64,000 bases of DNA from Parus major (GCF_001522545.3 NC_031776.1:32006709-32070708); one strand, 5' to 3'; positions 1 to 17,606 are shown, counted from the stretch's first letter. Notes: generated by a model not told the origin, from the letters alone. Numbers and translations: made by a program.

Positions 1-6124
<6,124 letters not shown>

Positions 6125-6477
6125 GGAAGAGCGGCTGGGAAACGCTGTGGAAGAAGTATGGGTCTTCTTTTCCTTTAGATCTTTGCTCTTTTGTTTCCTC
6201 TGCTGATTTGCCAAGGATGCTGGATTCAGCTGGGCTGAAGTACCAGCTCTACGAGCTCCCATCCCACATGGACATAACGAGCTGCTTTATTGAAGGGGAC
6301 AAAGATGGGGAGCTCTTGCTGGATTTCCTGACAGAAACAGTTGATTTTGCTAAAACTGCCCCTCCTGAACTAAAGCATCAGGTAATGGAAGAGTTAAGAA
6401 AGCCTGGGTGCAGTGAAATCAAAGATGGGAAGGTGATTTTCAGGAACAACCAGGGTGCAATAGTGATTGAGCCATGA
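6125..6477 (+). CDS. HNMT: Histamine N-methyltransferase, terminal coding exon 6 with stop
   Basis: Two bases complete Gly175, then 116 codons and TGA at 6475-6477 follow. The protein begins GKSGWETLWKKYGSSFP and ends GAIVIEP. Landmarks visible are the Trp matching human Trp179, the Phe matching Phe190, the Cys matching Cys196, DFLTET with the Phe matching Phe243, and Asn in FRNNQ matching catalytic-pocket Asn283. All are conserved, so the product should be an active enzyme. Compared with human HNMT, one Asp is missing in the PQDDLC-type stretch (PLDLC here), giving a predicted full length of about 291 rather than 292. The residue at human Tyr198 is Phe. The C-terminus matches the family's IVIE ending, so this is the normal stop and not a truncation. 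Confidence 0.96.
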
Positions 6478-7136
6478 GTTAACCTCTTCTCCTTGATCCA
6501 AGGCAAAGAGATACAAACTCTTAACAGCTGAAATGCATTCTTTAATCTTTTATAAACAGCTTACTTTACTTCAGCACTAATAATAATTTTTGGAACTTGT
6601 TAAGAAATCAGGATTAACATTTGCTGTTATAAGATAGCTTTAATACTTGATTACCTCTACATTAACCTATGAATGTGTTACTCACCAGGCAGTAAATGGT
6701 GCTTTATCATACAGATGTTGTGTATGATATATATGAGCTATAACTCAGGCCATCCACTGCAGAAACCTAACCATTTCCTAAGGAATAATCCAGAACTACA
6801 CGTGATTCCACCATCTTCATTGAAAAACCCTCTGCAGACTAAAAAAGCAAATTGCAATTTCTTGGTGCAGCTGGCAGGAGCCCAGGCTCAGAGTGACCAA
6901 CATTGGGTGGATCTTTGATGGGATTTCTTGAGCTTGTGGATTCAAGATCTCATACCTGCAGCTAGGGCAAAAGTGACCTCACCTGCATGCTCAGTGCTCC
7001 TGCCTCTGGAGCACCTCTGTTTAATGGCACTGCTTCCCCTTTCTGTATTTTTACTTTGTGATGTGTCTGCAGAGCCAGTTGTGTGCCAGGTCCATAGTGG
7101 CACTACAAGGGGGAAGCAAGGGGAGATGGTTGAGGC

Positions 7137-7202
7137 ACAGGGATTATAACAATTACATATACAGGGATTGTAACAATTATATACACAGGGATTATAACAA
7201 CT
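7137..7202. repeat. 24-bp tandem repeat, 2.75 copies, in the HNMT 3' UTR
   Basis: Copies begin at 7137, 7161 and 7185, each starting ACAGGGATT(A/G)TAACAA. The first two copies are exactly 24 bp and the third is partial (18 bp). Copies differ by only a few transitions, which suggests a recent replication-slippage or unequal-exchange expansion. Confidence 0.9.
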
Positions 7203-7369
7203 GTCCTGGAGAGGTGGACTTCAGTGGTGAGCCCTGATGCAAAGGCTTTGTTAAGAATCAGCTGCTGCAGTCACACAGAGCTTTTTTTTGTATTTTTAAT
7301 TAACCAAAAAAATCATTCTAGTCCCAGCCTTCCCCTAGCCTGTGAGCTTTGTAATAAGGAAAATGTAAA

Positions 7370-7375
7370 AATAAA
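7370..7375 (+). terminator. HNMT: Candidate polyadenylation signal AATAAA for HNMT
   Basis: This is the first canonical AATAAA downstream of the HNMT stop. It is followed 30-55 nt later by a long T-rich run (7407-7430) and then GT-containing sequence, as expected for a downstream element. Cleavage would fall near 7385-7405. Confidence 0.5.
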
Positions 7376-7400
7376 CTCTGATACCAAAATGACTGGTTCC

Positions 7401-8910
7401 AGTAGCATTTTTTCTTTTTTTTTTTTCCATTTTCAATGGCATTGTGTCAGGTAAATTTGTTTACTATACAGGGTATTCAGCAAGAAGGGGTTTCACCTCC
7501 TCAGCCTCTTCTCCATGTGAGGCTGTTGTGGTTGATGCATTTGATTTGCTAAATGATTTTATAGTTTTCAGAACTGTTTTCTCTCTACAAGGCACAATAC
7601 ATAGTGGGATTCAATAGAGTCGCTTGAATGGATTTAACAGCCTGAATACTCGATTTATCCCCTGAGACAGGTGTGATTTCTGCCATTGAAATAATTTGAT
7701 TCAGTGTTGAAATGGTTTACTTTAGGTAATACTTTAGCTGCAAGGAATTCTGTTTTATTTTTGCACACACAGTTCTGATACAATATAGATTATTAGTGAT
7801 TTGAAGTGATTTCAGGAGATCATATTGGGTGTAATGGCTGTTTATTTTAGGGCAAGTATTTGAAGCACAAACTTTTCCTGGTGCTCAGATGTTAATTCTG
7901 GTGTAACCTAGAATGTTTTCATGATAATCTTCTGTTGGACAGAGCAAAATCTATGACCACTTTACCCTGTTCTGTGCACAGGCTCCTTTGTTAGAAGACC
8001 TCAGTGTATCTGTGAGCTGTGGTGGTCAAGTGCCAGAGCAGGAAAGAAAGAAAATCTCTCATTACAACAGATTGCTGCATGCATTTCTAATGGGAAACAA
8101 ATTAAAGTTACATTTATTTTCATGGCTCTTTTGGGCTGTCAGTGACCTTTTCTAAATGGTGCTTGCAAAGCAGGTGACTGCTGAATATTGCCACATCAAC
8201 CCTGTCAGGGGTGAGATATCTCAGGGAGCCACAGAAATGCCAGAACAAACCAAAAAAACCCTAATCCAGCAACAAAACCCAGCAATAAGATGGCCTTGCA
8301 TATCTTACTGTTATATTGTTTATCAGACTTAAAAACAAACCCAACAAAATGAGAAAAAGGAGTTTTAGCAGGTTTGGAGGAGGCTTGTTCTGAAAATGTG
8401 GGAGAGAGCTGGAAAGATGAGAAGCAGCAGAGGTGATCAGGAGAGAAGAGAGGAGGATTTGACCACACACACACACACACAAATATTCAGTATGAATGCA
8501 CAGGGAGCTTCTTTCCCTGTTTTTCTTCTAAGGGGAATTTAATTAAAAACTGGGGGGGAAAAATACAGTCAACTCCATTCTGTATCTTGCAACAGCTTGT
8601 GTTAAGGGGCTGGGGGAAAACTGAATCAGCAGAGCACCCTTAAGGGATAAATTAGTTTTAATTTTAAATTTGTAACACACTCACACATTTTCAAGAAGCA
8701 AGTACTTTAAGTATTATTTAGAAGGAGATGAATGTGGGGAAGCACAATTTTATGCTCATTTTACCATAAAAACTGAAAGACATTTTGTAAATCTCTCAAA
8801 CAACTTCCTAATAGAGTGGAGAACCACATTTTCATGCCAGAACCACCCTTAATTGTATAGTGAGACACTGCTATTCCACAGCAGGGTTGGGAAGTACAGT
8901 TTGTCCATGG
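7401..8910. other. Intergenic, no gene seen
   Basis: AT-rich single-copy-looking DNA downstream of HNMT. The only distinct items are a (CA)9 run at about 8464-8481 and a G-run near 8552. Frames on the minus strand around 8205-8482 read through the CA repeat and are not genes. Confidence 0.6.
8464..8481. repeat. (CA)9 microsatellite
   Basis: A pure CA dinucleotide run of about nine units. Shorter CA/GT runs occur at about 19046-19059 and 49054-49067. Confidence 0.9.
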
Positions 8911-9045
8911 ACTGGGATTTGCACAGCAGTCTGTGCCAGGACCTCACCACCCTTAGGAATTTTCTCTTAATCTCTAATCTAAACCTCCCCTCTGTCAGTC
9001 TGCAGCTATTCCCTTTATACTCTCACTAAAAACCTTGTAAAAAGA
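8911..9045 (-). mobile_element. CR1 LINE fragment, antisense
   Basis: The + strand contains the reverse complement of the CR1 ORF2 end. Recognisable blocks are CTGTGCCAGGACCTCACCACCC, here interrupted, then TAATCTCTAATCTAAACCT, a CTCTGTCAGT stretch, and CCTTGTAAAAAG. Similarity to the avian CR1 consensus is diverged, with a small deletion after the ACCACCC block. Both ends are missing, so this is an old, inactive fragment. Confidence 0.7.
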
Positions 9046-9769
9046 TCAAACCCCAATTCCATATTTTCCTGGCTTGCACACCTAAAATATTAATTTGCAG
9101 GTTTTCTACAGAGGTTCACTGAGAGCAATGGTATTAAACCAGCACAGTACTGATTGGATCATGTTTGCCTTCAGGATACCTTTATTAAAATTGTACCAGA
9201 AATGATCCTGAAAGCTCTTCATGTATGGGTGCCCCTTTCTGGCTAAATATATGTTTTTGATATGGAATGTGACCCTTAAATGCAATCCTTAATATTGCAT
9301 CTCTATGTTTTTCTCAAAGATGGCTCTGTGCTTGTTTTTAAATTTGGGAGACTTTTTCTTTTCATTTCATGAGCACATAAACCTGGAACGTACAGATTCT
9401 AATTCAGATGCAGGAGAAAAGAGCTGGAAGAAGGGAGGGAGGAGGAGGAAGAGGAGGGAGTCTTTTGAAACAACAGGCAAACACCTGGGCCTGTGTCCCT
9501 CTGATAAGTCAGTGTGAGCTTGTGGCTCTGGTGCTGTGTCTGGTGATTATTTCCTGAAGGAATTCCTGGGGGAGGTTTGCTGTGCAGGGAAGGGAATCGC
9601 CCGATGTCCATGAGAGAGGCACAGCTTTGGAGCCTCAAAGGCTGGGGGGGAACCACAACGGGGCAGGAGAAGGCTGACCCCCTCCAGAGAGCCCAGGCTT
9701 CATGCACAAATCCCTCCACATCAAACACATCTGCCCCAGCAGCTTCAGGGCTGCTACTTTAAATCATAC
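9046..9769. other. Intergenic, no gene seen
   Basis: This holds the purine tract at 9426-9460 and a moderately GC-rich patch at 9550-9720. Nothing coding was recognised. Confidence 0.55.
9426..9460. repeat. Purine-only GGA-rich tract
   Basis: Thirty-five uninterrupted purines built from GGA, GAA and GGGA units. Open frames crossing it on both strands (Arg/Lys/Glu-rich or Ser-rich) are low-complexity artefacts. Confidence 0.85.
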
Positions 9770-10520
9770 ACACAAAAATATTCTCACTGCTCCGTTAATT
9801 ACTACAGCAAATTGAACAAATGCACTCACAGCTCGGCTGCTGTCACCATTCCTGCACTGGGGTAATTCATGCTTGCAGCCCATGATAGGGTTTTTAATGT
9901 CATTACACAGCAGGGCAAAGTCTTAATTTTTAATAAAAATACAAATGCTAAAATGAAACGGATTAATATCTAATTTTACATCTTCATTTACATGATGTGC
10001 AAAATTATCTTAAATATTTGTTATGGATGGAGTGGCTTTCCACCAATTTAGGCTTTTTCTTTTTTTTTTCATACTGGAGAATGTTAACAGAAATTGTAGC
10101 ATAAATCATTGCCTTGTAGAGTACCAGAAGGCGCATATAAAAACCCATATCTTTATTGCACATATTTCCCATTAACCATAATCTATTAGTAATTGAAGTT
10201 CATTACAAATTCTTGTAGACTTTATTGCTATCATGCTGCATGACATAGTGAACCTGGCTTGCATAACAAGAAGTCCTTGCTGGGAAATATCCTATTAACA
10301 ATGACAGTGCATTTGTCATTGTGATAATAAATCCAAAGCTGCCTGTAGATTATAAATTATTGCGGCGCCATTTCCACTGTTGTAGTTTAAAAGTTTTGTC
10401 AGCACTTCCATTTTGCCCCTGCTTTACGGGCAGTTATAACTTGACCATAAAAATCTGCAGTGAGCTGAATCCCATCTTACAAGGTCTCACTCTCAGAGAG
10501 TGTTTCTTCCCCCAGTGAGA
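9770..10520. promoter_or_regulatory. Candidate conserved noncoding element, homeodomain-motif rich
   Basis: Dense TAATTA/TTAATT-type cores occur at about 9795, 9862, 9925 and 9962-9977, together with long A/T runs and little repeat character. Near the right side is a 9-bp inverted repeat (10298-10322). This texture is typical of vertebrate developmental enhancers, but conservation cannot be tested here. Confidence 0.3.
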
Positions 10521-10889
10521 TTCATATTTCATCCATATGAAAACCTTTGAGGCAGAAGCTGTGTTTGTGACAGATTTTTAGGTCCTGCATTTGCACAAAT
10601 TTTAATTGGAAAGCCCAGGCCATTTGACAAGTAATTTGTCCACTATATTTCTAAAGATTGTGGTAAAATTAAAAAATTCAGCAAGACAAAAAGAGGGGAG
10701 CTGGGCTGAGCTGAATGTTCGCTGGTTTAACACCTGAAAGAGCTTCTGTCCTTATCTCCAGGTGCCAGAGACTTTGGGGAGCCATTGGGTAAACCCTGCT
10801 TCTCTTCAAAGGAGAAACTGGAGAGAAATGATTCTCCCCATAGGCCTCACAAAGGTGTTTTGAGGATTAATTACTAACTCAGAAATTCA

Positions 10890-11240
10890 GGCATGCACTC
10901 AAGTCATCCTTCATCATGTCTGCGCAATTCTTTCAGCTCTATATAGGTTTTAAGTGTTATTAGGAGAAGATTGCTATAGAGTTGAACTTTAAGTGTTAAT
11001 TATGACTCGAGATATAAATGACATCAGGTCAAATCTTCCACAATTTAACTCCCTAATTGACTTCAGCTCTCTGCACCAAGGGATATCTCTCTAGCTGAGT
11101 GCATCTGTCTATCACATTTCTCAAGTGCCCATAGCAATGCATCCAATTAGCTGGACGCAGCCATCATGCCTCAACAGCTCCTAAATAGTGCAGGATGAAG
11201 CCTTCATCTCCCTGAAATAATCAAGAAAATTTTACCTCTC
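10890..11240. promoter_or_regulatory. Candidate conserved noncoding element
   Basis: A block of single-copy sequence with homeodomain-type cores (GTTAATTATGA near 10997, CTAATTGA near 11053, CCAATTAGC near 11145) and several CpGs in an otherwise CpG-poor setting. The call rests only on sequence texture. Confidence 0.25.
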
Positions 11241-13039
11241 ACCAGGCCAGGTTTTCACATCATTCTGCAATACAAGCTCTGTTTTTAAGTACTGTTTCCA
11301 GGTGTGGATAAGGGATTCTGAAGTAAATATGGTACATCAATAATGTTCTTCATCTCACAATGGCCCAAATTTCTTTAAAATCTTGATATGCAAAATAACT
11401 TTGCTGCACCTCAGTGGTAAGTGGTCTCCTGGGTGAAATTCAGCAGCTGTTGGATCCTCCACGGCAGTTTCCCAGCGATTTATGGAAGCATGAGGAGAAG
11501 GAAGTTGGCAGTCAAATGCTGAGGAGCAGAAAGCAATTTCCTGGGCTGGTACTGAGCAGGGGCACAGGCACTGACATGTCTCCAGCCAAAATCGTGATCA
11601 GCTTCCCCCCTTCCTTGGCAGGAGAGTGGTGGGATGCTGGGCTGGCACATGGGGCTGGCTCAGGGTGAAGCTCTGGCACACCCAACAGCTCACACTGGTG
11701 GTGGGACCAAGGGTGTCACCATGGATGGGCTTGGCAGCAGCTTTGTGTGGCAGTGTCCTGGTGCTGCCCAGCAGAGTTCTGTGGAAGGCAGGGATGGATC
11801 TGATGGTGGAAGGGAAGATGTCTCTCCTTTTTGCTTTAATGGGAAGTAAATTGCTCTTAGAACTCGCAGATGGATGTGAATGGTACCCAACAGAGACGTG
11901 TGGTACTGGTGTGAGTCAGGATGGTGCTTTCAAGAGTGGTGAACAGATCTAAAAAAGGACCAGAAAAAAATTGTTACAATGTATTGCAGATTCTGACCCA
12001 ATGCTGTGTGTTTTGTTTGTACTATCTGGGCAAAGAACACCAAAACTCAATGAAAACAGAATTAAACAAATTAAACACTCTTTGAAATCCCTAAAGCTAA
12101 ACCATGTCATCCTTTCCCATTTTGAAATCCCTCAGTCTAAAACACATCATAATTTTCCACTCAAACAGAATAGAGGGACCTTATATCTTTGTGACTCTTT
12201 ATGTTATAAATACATTTTGATACTTTTATAACCATGATTTTACAGAGGTCACAGTGAGGTATCATTTATTTTGGTGAGGGTAAGTAGGCTATTTGCCAGC
12301 AGATATAATCTCTTTGTTTTCTTAAAAGAAAATGAAATGACAGTATTTGGAGGCTGTTTCAAGGATCCTGTGTGTTACAGAGGATCCTGGAGGAGATGAA
12401 TTAGTGGCCAGTGTATAGGTGATCTTGCCAAAAATGAATAGCAATGCAATTTATCATACCCTTCTGTAATTTATCTCACAACCATGTATTAGATTAGATA
12501 AAGACAGAAAGACATGTGAATTGGATGGACTGGACTAATACTGAAAACTTACACCTGCTTTTATTGAGGCTGACAGGAAGATTTCTGTTGCCTGCATTGC
12601 AATCAGGATTTGGCTTCACATTTTTAATTTGCTTTGAAGTATGATCTTGTCCAGCAACCAGAAAAAAGCTAACTCAACATTAAAGTTTGTTGATTGTGTC
12701 TGCTATTTCTTATTCAATACAAATTTGTTCCATCATATATTTCACATTCAATCAATTAAAAAGTGTAAATCTAAACAAAAAACCCTCAACACTCAGAAGC
12801 TTAAAAAGAAGAGTATTAAGCAGCTGTGAAACTGCTGCAAACACTCATTACATGCTACACTGTTTTCAAGGTAACAAACCTATAGTTTGTTTTGTCCCCT
12901 TCCAACAAAATCCGTACTTCAAAATCCACTTTTCTTACCAAATCGGTCTGTCTGTAAGACAAACAGTCTGCAGCTGGGAGTGTTTACCTACAACAGCAGA
13001 AAGATGTGCTACACTGCCTTCAGATTCAGGAATATCACC
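11241..13039. other. Intergenic, no gene seen
   Basis: Overlapping short frames at 11414-11952 lie in a GC-richer patch and match no known protein. A degenerate 40-bp tandem duplication is at 12081-12160. The rest is AT-rich. Confidence 0.55.
12081..12160. repeat. Degenerate 40-bp tandem duplication
   Basis: Units 12081-12120 and 12121-12160 align without gaps at about 30 of 40 positions. Both start TTTGAAATCCCT and share a CTAA..TCAT core. The divergence suggests an old duplication. Confidence 0.7.
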
Positions 13040-13340
13040 AGCTACCTTCTTTGGGCTCGTTGCGAGCCAGTGATTGATATCTGTTCTTCTGCATTGCTTT
13101 CCTCTCATATCTCTTTGTCCCGCTGCTATAATCGATCACAGATTTTTCCATCAGGCTTCATGTCAGATTAGGATAGTGAACATGACTGGCTCAGAACAAA
13201 CTGCTTCAAAGTGCACCGAGGCAAGCCTGGCACTCGCACTGCTCTGAAAGCGATTGTTTTGGGCACATCCATAAAGACAGCGCAGCAGCAGACAGTCAGA
13301 AATATGCTTTTCTGGCAAGGGTTTGGGATAGTTCCTCTCT
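13040..13340. promoter_or_regulatory. Candidate conserved noncoding element with retained CpGs
   Basis: About seven CpGs fall in 300 bp, against a CpG-poor background, along with an ATCGATCA motif near 13129. No repeat similarity and no convincing frame. Confidence 0.25.
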
Positions 13341-16300
13341 GTGGAACCTGTTGTGATCCCATTTCCACTGTGGGGTGGGTGTTTTAAGTGAGGGGCGATG
13401 TCCTGCTCATCATTTTCATGATTCAGGCAGAAATTTCTGCTTAGGTCTCAGCTGCTAGGTGCAAACCTGCACACGTTTTCTACCTGAGGCTGGATTTGCA
13501 GTCACACACAGCTTTTGTGTTTAGTGCTTTATGTGTGCTATCAAGAACTGCAAGGAGTGAAAGCCCAACCACTTTCCCTGAATAGAAATAGATTTTAAAC
13601 ATTTACTGTGACCAGTCTTCCCAGGAGAACTAAAATATCAAGAGTTTTTTGGGGGATTACTGCTTGTTTTCATGGCACAATTCAGTCTTCATCTTGGTGG
13701 GTGTTTTAGGTGCATCCATTGTATCAGTAACAACTTTTATTTTAATGTGAAGAGCATTATTTAGAGAAGTAGGCTGCAAGGATTTGATCCAAATTTGGAG
13801 CAGTGATCATGGATGAGTTAGCTGGCAGCAGTTGTCCCATGGATGCTGTTGCTCAGATCTACAAATCCTGAAAGAGGAGTTGACCCACGGCAGCTTGGTG
13901 ACCTCGGGGCTTCTCCTAGAGGAGGAACAGATGTTAAACTCTTACCTGGGCTCAAGAGAAGACCAGAATGTAGAAATGTTTTGAGGAGGATCACCCAGTG
14001 TCCAGAGCAGGACATTCCTGAGCTGAAACAGGTGCAAAATTACTGAGGCAAATTATCCCATGTGCTTGTCCTGTAGATATAAGGTGCAAGGGATAGTCAC
14101 TGCTGGGTCCATACCCGTCACCACAGCTGGAAAATACTAAATAAATAATCATGATAGCCCAACCATTTAGAGCTTGTTGTAACCCATGCTGAAACAACCA
14201 TCCCTGGAGGTACTATGAAAGAAATTATGACACAGAAGTGTTACCCATTTGACACAGTAAACCTCTCTTTTTTAGTAGTGGCTGGCATCTAAGCCCAGGA
14301 CCAGAATTTGGCCACTGGAAGCAGTGCTTGCACCGCCCACAGGAGCATGAACTCTGACTTTATCCCCAGGGAAGACACAGGCAGTGGTGCATTAATGTAG
14401 TGCTCTTAATTTAATTTAAAATTCTGAATAGAAGGCTTTTTGCTCTACATGTGGAAAAAACAGGCACTCCTGGATTTTGCTGTGTGAGAGAGGGTGCTAA
14501 GAGTGCCTGAAATTACAGCTTTCTGGAAAAGAAAAAGCCTAAGAAATCTTGAGAGTCAGCAGACACAGAATATTTCCATCAGGAGCTATTACTGGGACTT
14601 GGATCTTTCCAGACTTGTGTGAGGTGAAGTGCTGCTCAGATGGATGTGCAGAGGGCAAAGTGTGAGATAAATACTCAGGTACTCATGGGCTGCTGTAACA
14701 GGACTGGAAAAAAGTACAACTAAAATATCTCTGCCAGAGACAGGGTTTTCAGCACAATCTTTGAAGTATTTCTGTGTCCTACGGGTCACAGGCTACTATT
14801 TCTGTGTCCTACAGATCCTACAGGCTACTCTTCCTCTTGCCTTGCAGAGGTTGTGAGGCTGTGCCTGAAGACAGCACCTGCCCTAAGGAAGAAACTGGGG
14901 TTTGCTGCAAGGCAGAGGATGATGGACAAAGAGATCTGGAGTTTCTTACCTTGCAGGTGAACCTCAGGCCAAGGGGCTGAGCAGCTGATTTGAACTCTTG
15001 GGTAGCAAACCCACACAGCAGGAAAGGTTAACCCGGATTACTGAGGGAAACCTCATTCTGGGATGATTTATGGAGAGGGTACAACTGCCCTGGGTGCAAG
15101 CAAGGGCCACAGATGCCATGGTTTAGTGTTCAAATCCCTGTGTAAGGTCATTCATCACACATTGCTTTGGACTCCCAGGCCAATACATATAAAAGTCTGT
15201 CTCACAACAGGCACAGCCTTTTCATCTCCCATCTGCCCACAGCAACCCTTCCAACACTGCTAATTCCATCCCTGCACTTGATTATATTGGCTACAGCTCA
15301 CCCCAGAGCCACAGCCACACTGGTGTGTCCCAAGGGGGATTGTCAATAAACAAAAATAGGATCTCCATTAAAGAGTCTGTTTCAAAGCCCAGAAACTGGA
15401 AGCTCAACCTCTGGACAGCCACACTCCCATTTGTGTTCCAAGGCTGCTTTATTTGTTTCAATTTTCTTGCTGTAATTCAGTTTCTCATGGATAAGTGGCA
15501 GGATGCTCCCACTAACAATGCATGGAGGGGGTCAGTTTCTTTTGCAGACTAAAAAAAGAAAGAAAGAAACACACAGAGAAGAGAAGAATTATGAGTTTGA
15601 GGGGGAACTACAGGAGCAGCAAAGCTGTGACTGGGCTGTGGTGCAGGAGAGGCTGAGAATTCCAGCTCTTCCCAGAACAGGTGTGAGAGGGGAAGTGGCA
15701 CTCACAGGGAAGAGTTTCCTCTCAGCTGTTATGAAAAGCATGGAAAGCAATTTAAAAAAACCTAAAAATAGGAAGGTCTCTTCCTTTATTTTTTCCCCCC
15801 CATCCCCAGTGCTTCCCAAGGCTTTTGCTGACCTAGATAGAGGTAGGGGGACATGTCTGGCCTAATGCACAGGCAAAAATTGCCCTGTTTATTATGCAGG
15901 GATGTGCTGTGAGGCAGCACTTGCAGCCCAAGCCCTGGGAGGAGCCCAGGAGCTCAGGCTGTAGCTGCTGTCAGTGAGGTGCCCCAGGGCCATGCCAGGA
16001 GCACTGAGCCAGGGGAATGCCAAGCAGGGGGGTTAGGTTAGCATTTTTAGGACATAGGTGTTTGGTCATCAAACATCTTTATGCCCAGGAGGAGAGGGCC
16101 AGGACACCCAGCAAGGGCCATGCTGCTGTGCACACCTGAGCACTTGTCCCTTCTCCAAGGGATGGGTGAGATCAGCACAGCAGCTGCGAGCTCCAAGAGT
16201 CTTAGGAATGGGCTTGGAGAACAGCAGACATACAAAAACAAGCTTAGAATGCCTGGAAAGGAAATTTGGTGAATGTGCGCCTTAAAAATATCTGATTGTA

Positions 16301-16439
16301 CCAGCAGGGTTAACATAAAAGGAGCAGGGAATAGGAAATTGGGTAATGGAGTTCTAATTATAATTCCTTTTGTTTTCCTAAAGAACATTAAAAAGCCATG
16401 ATGTGACCAACGACTCAAGCCCAAAAAATACTTCCAATT
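13341..16439. other. Intergenic, no gene seen
   Basis: Single-copy-looking DNA with a near-perfect tandem duplication at 14767-14828 and moderately GC-rich patches at 15600-16000 and 16080-16200. Frames up to 125 codons (16047-16424, minus) show no family resemblance. Confidence 0.55.
14767..14828. repeat. Tandem duplication, units of 30 and 32 bp
   Basis: The units 14767-14796 and 14797-14828 both begin TATTTCTGTGTCCTAC and both end CAGGCTAC. The middle differs by a few bases and a 2-bp length change. High similarity suggests a fairly recent local duplication. Confidence 0.9.
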
Positions 16440-17180
16440 TTATTTTTACATGCATTGGGGCCCCTTGTTAATTTACAGCTAGTGAAATAATAAACAAAGC
16501 TGATCTTCTCATTTGCATCTCACACTATAGAAATGGCAATTTTTTAAAGGTTACCCAGAATCAGTGCAAAGCTTTGATTTCTGTCATTAGCATATTTAAG
16601 TCTAGCTTAAGCAAGGTTTCTTCCCTGAAACACACATTTTGTTAAAAGCTGTTTAGTGCTCATAACCATTCTGATGCTCTCAAAATATGATGCCCTAGCA
16701 GGCCAGAGCTAACCTGTGCATATGAAATAAGTTTAGTTTAATGTTGTTTTAAAAGAGTTTGGTCTCTGGAGCAGTCACTCTTCTTAATAACATGTAATCA
16801 TTTGCCTTCTATTTAGTTTTCATTTAACTTGCACTACACAAGAATGAATCCAGTTTAATTAAACGTTCTTTTAAACAGCAAAAATGACACCGGTTTGTAT
16901 TTTTAAAAAAATCTATACGCCACGGGGCACCCTCAAGACACAAAATCCTAATAAAGAGGATGTAAGAGGTACAGCTAATAACACAGAGCAAGTTTGACAT
17001 TTGCAGGGTAATTTAGTGAACCAAGTGCTTCCTTACAGGCTTCATGCGGGAGCGCAGTGGCTGCGGTGCCATTTAATAGAAGATGAAGAGCCATGTTTAT
17101 AATAATGCTAATAAACAGCTAATCTGAAAATTAGACTAGCATGTGGCAAAGGGCTGTTGTGCATGTATAATAAACGCTGC
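16440..17180. promoter_or_regulatory. Candidate conserved noncoding element cluster
   Basis: This stretch of over 700 bp carries the POU octamer ATTTGCAT at 16511-16518, the perfect palindrome GTTTAATTAAAC at 16853-16864, many TTAAT/TAATAA cores, and CpGs at 16911-16925 and 17046-17066. No repeat was recognised. It has the strongest enhancer-like texture in the left half of the window. The claim is from motif density only. Confidence 0.35.
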
Positions 17181-17477
17181 TCAGGGCTGGGTGAAGGCTG
17201 TCAGCTGATGCTGGAGCCCTGCTGCAGCGTTAATCAGCAGCCTGGGGTGGCCAGGCAAGGCTCGGTCTCCTGCACCCCAGGAGTCTCCAGGCTGCATGCA
17301 AGGAGTGCAGAAAAGCACATTAACCCTAAAGGATGATATTAAGGCCAGGAAAGGGGCACTGCAGAAGCCCCTTACAGAGCTTAAACCAGCTGTGAAGTTC
17401 TGACATTCAGGGGAATGGCTTTGAGTTCAACAAGTGCTCAGTTCTCATCTCAATAAGGGGTAAGGAGAGGCATGAAG

Positions 17478-17606
17478 CATTTGAGACCAAGTTGGATGGG
17501 ACCCTGAGCAACCTGGTCTGGTGGAAGATGTCCCTGCCTGTGACAGGGGCTTGGAATGAGATGATCTTCAAAGTTCCTTCCAACCCAAGCCATTCTCTGA
17601 CTGACC
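17478..17606 (+). mobile_element. CR1 LINE 3' end fragment, sense
   Basis: It contains the CR1 tail blocks in order: AGTTGGATGGGACCCTGAGC, AACCTGGTCTGGTGGAAG, TGTCCCTGCC and GTTCCTTCCAACCCAAGCC, followed by a degraded ATTCT(C/G)TGA end. The match is clear but diverged. Everything 5' of the last ~130 bp is absent, the usual result of 5' truncation. Confidence 0.85.

Larger units (their letters stand above)
6478..7400 (+). other. HNMT: HNMT 3' untranslated region (approximate end)
   Basis: The region begins just after TGA. It lacks a canonical AATAAA until 7370-7375, where one is followed by a T-rich stretch around 7407-7430 typical of a cleavage and polyadenylation region. Length would be about 0.9 kb. 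A 24-bp tandem repeat lies inside it. The end point is inferred from motifs only, and a longer or shorter UTR is possible. Confidence 0.55.
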
